From: Bacteroidota bacterium
Lineage (GTDB): Bacteria; Bacteroidota; Bacteroidia; Bacteroidales; F082
Direction: 5' to 3'
Assembly (NCBI GenBank): GCA_016845105.1
Contig: JAERTF010000164.1
Span: 1-64,000 of the forward strand
DNA: 64,000 bases
Positions 63,632-64,000 of this stretch are shown here, in pieces; position 1 is the stretch's first letter, and each line of letters starts with the position of its first letter. Both the position numbers and the translations under genes were made by a program. Under the pieces are notes generated by a model. The model saw only the letters and a list, made by a program, of their open reading frames with translations, searched no databases and was not told where the DNA came from.

Positions 63632-64000
63632 ATGAACAAAACATTATTGGTAGTATTACTAATTACCTTTTCGGTAGTTTCAATGGCGCAAGAAAAAACA
63701 AAACAAAAAGAGGTTGGATTAGTTTTTAACAGTTTAAACAGCTTTGGATTAACCTACAAAACGGGCACTGAGAAATCCCTTTGGAGATTTAGCACTTTAA
63801 TTATTTCCAGCAACAATCAAGAAGAAGTATCGGACAGTTCAGCTTTAAAGCAAAGTAATGCTGGTTTTGGTCTTAGGTTTGGTAAAGAGTATCGCAAAGT
63901 AATTGTTGAGAACCTTGAGTTTAGATATGGTGCTGATTTAGCATTTACTTATTCCCACACAAAACTTGACTACAATGATAAGTCGGTTGGTGATAATGAT
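63632..64000 (+). CDS. outer-membrane beta-barrel protein, truncated by window end
   Basis: An open frame of 123 codons that runs off the right edge. It begins with a clear signal peptide (MNKTLLVVLLITFSVVSMAQ) and continues with alternating hydrophobic strands (VGLVFNSLNSFGLTYKTG, LWRFSTLIISSNN, NAGFGLRFGKEYRK, EFRYGADLAFTYSHTK). This is the pattern of small outer-membrane beta-barrel proteins (porin-family/OmpW-like in Bacteroidota). The function cannot be stated from this part. Confidence 0.75.
   Translation, partial: MNKTLLVVLLITFSVVSMAQEKTKQKEVGLVFNSLNSFGLTYKTGTEKSLWRFSTLIISSNNQEEVSDSSALKQSNAGFGLRFGKEYRKVIVENLEFRYGADLAFTYSHTKLDYNDKSVGDND

Noticed and set aside
1..64000. tRNA, rRNA, CRISPR array, insertion sequence, integrase or prophage
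   Set aside because: The spacers were read for cloverleaf-like and spacer-repeat patterns and the proteins for transposase, integrase and phage families; none was found.

Overview
This 64 kb window reads as chromosomal DNA of a low-GC, free-living member of the Bacteroidota, most likely in or near Bacteroidales/Marinilabiliales. The signs are several secreted proteins with C-terminal type IX secretion (T9SS) sorting domains, Bacteroidota-type promoters (TAnnTTTG at -7) and an acpP-fabF-rnc operon. I see no rRNA, tRNA, CRISPR array, insertion sequence or prophage. Genes are densely packed on both strands with short spacers. No species is assigned.

Layout. 0.2-6.6 kb: an OmpR-type response regulator and its histidine kinase, divergent from a C69 dipeptidase and an M3 oligopeptidase. 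6.7-9.6 kb: a nitroreductase-like protein, then two T9SS cargo enzymes (EEP nuclease/phosphatase family, CE1-like esterase). 9.6-12.7 kb: housekeeping genes purN, acpP, fabF and rnc. 12.8-15.6 kb: an MFS transporter and an orphan histidine kinase. 15.6-18.7 kb: a tight three-gene operon (GNAT-fold acyltransferase, NAD-dependent reductase, AUR1-like PAP2 protein) that I read as a candidate sphingolipid module. 18.8-23.0 kb: a membrane-spanning AraC/TolB/TPR regulator divergent from an acyltransferase-ankyrin fusion. 23.0-31.9 kb: accessory genes including a Vat/CatB-like acetyltransferase, a C_GCAxxG_C_C protein, an S15 peptidase, a VF530 protein, a large VCBS-repeat T9SS protein and a MarR-SDR pair with shared operators.

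32.1-47.0 kb is the most interesting part. A triple lamin-tail T9SS protein is divergent from a long same-strand series: a DUF47/PhoU-like protein, a PiT phosphate transporter fused to a coiled coil and LuxR-like helix-turn-helix, an OprO/P-type porin, two outer-face lipoproteins (lamin-tail and SdiA-regulated propeller), two paralogous proteins resembling divergent triphosphate tunnel enzymes, a canonical CYTH enzyme, a TctC-TctB fusion, TctA, and a Na/Pi symporter. I propose that these form one phosphate/polyphosphate (or phosphorylated-anion) uptake and processing locus. The substrate is inference.

47.2-64.0 kb: another VCBS T9SS protein, a second CYTH gene, a class A penicillin-binding protein, a lipase-like lipoprotein, a large BNR-propeller protein, tag, a small tandem-repeat secreted protein, a DEAD-box helicase, an MscS channel, rsmI and a truncated beta-barrel gene at the right edge. 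Several spacers hold unusual inverted-arm repeats built of degenerate 7-, 8- or about 10-bp units; these are described separately.
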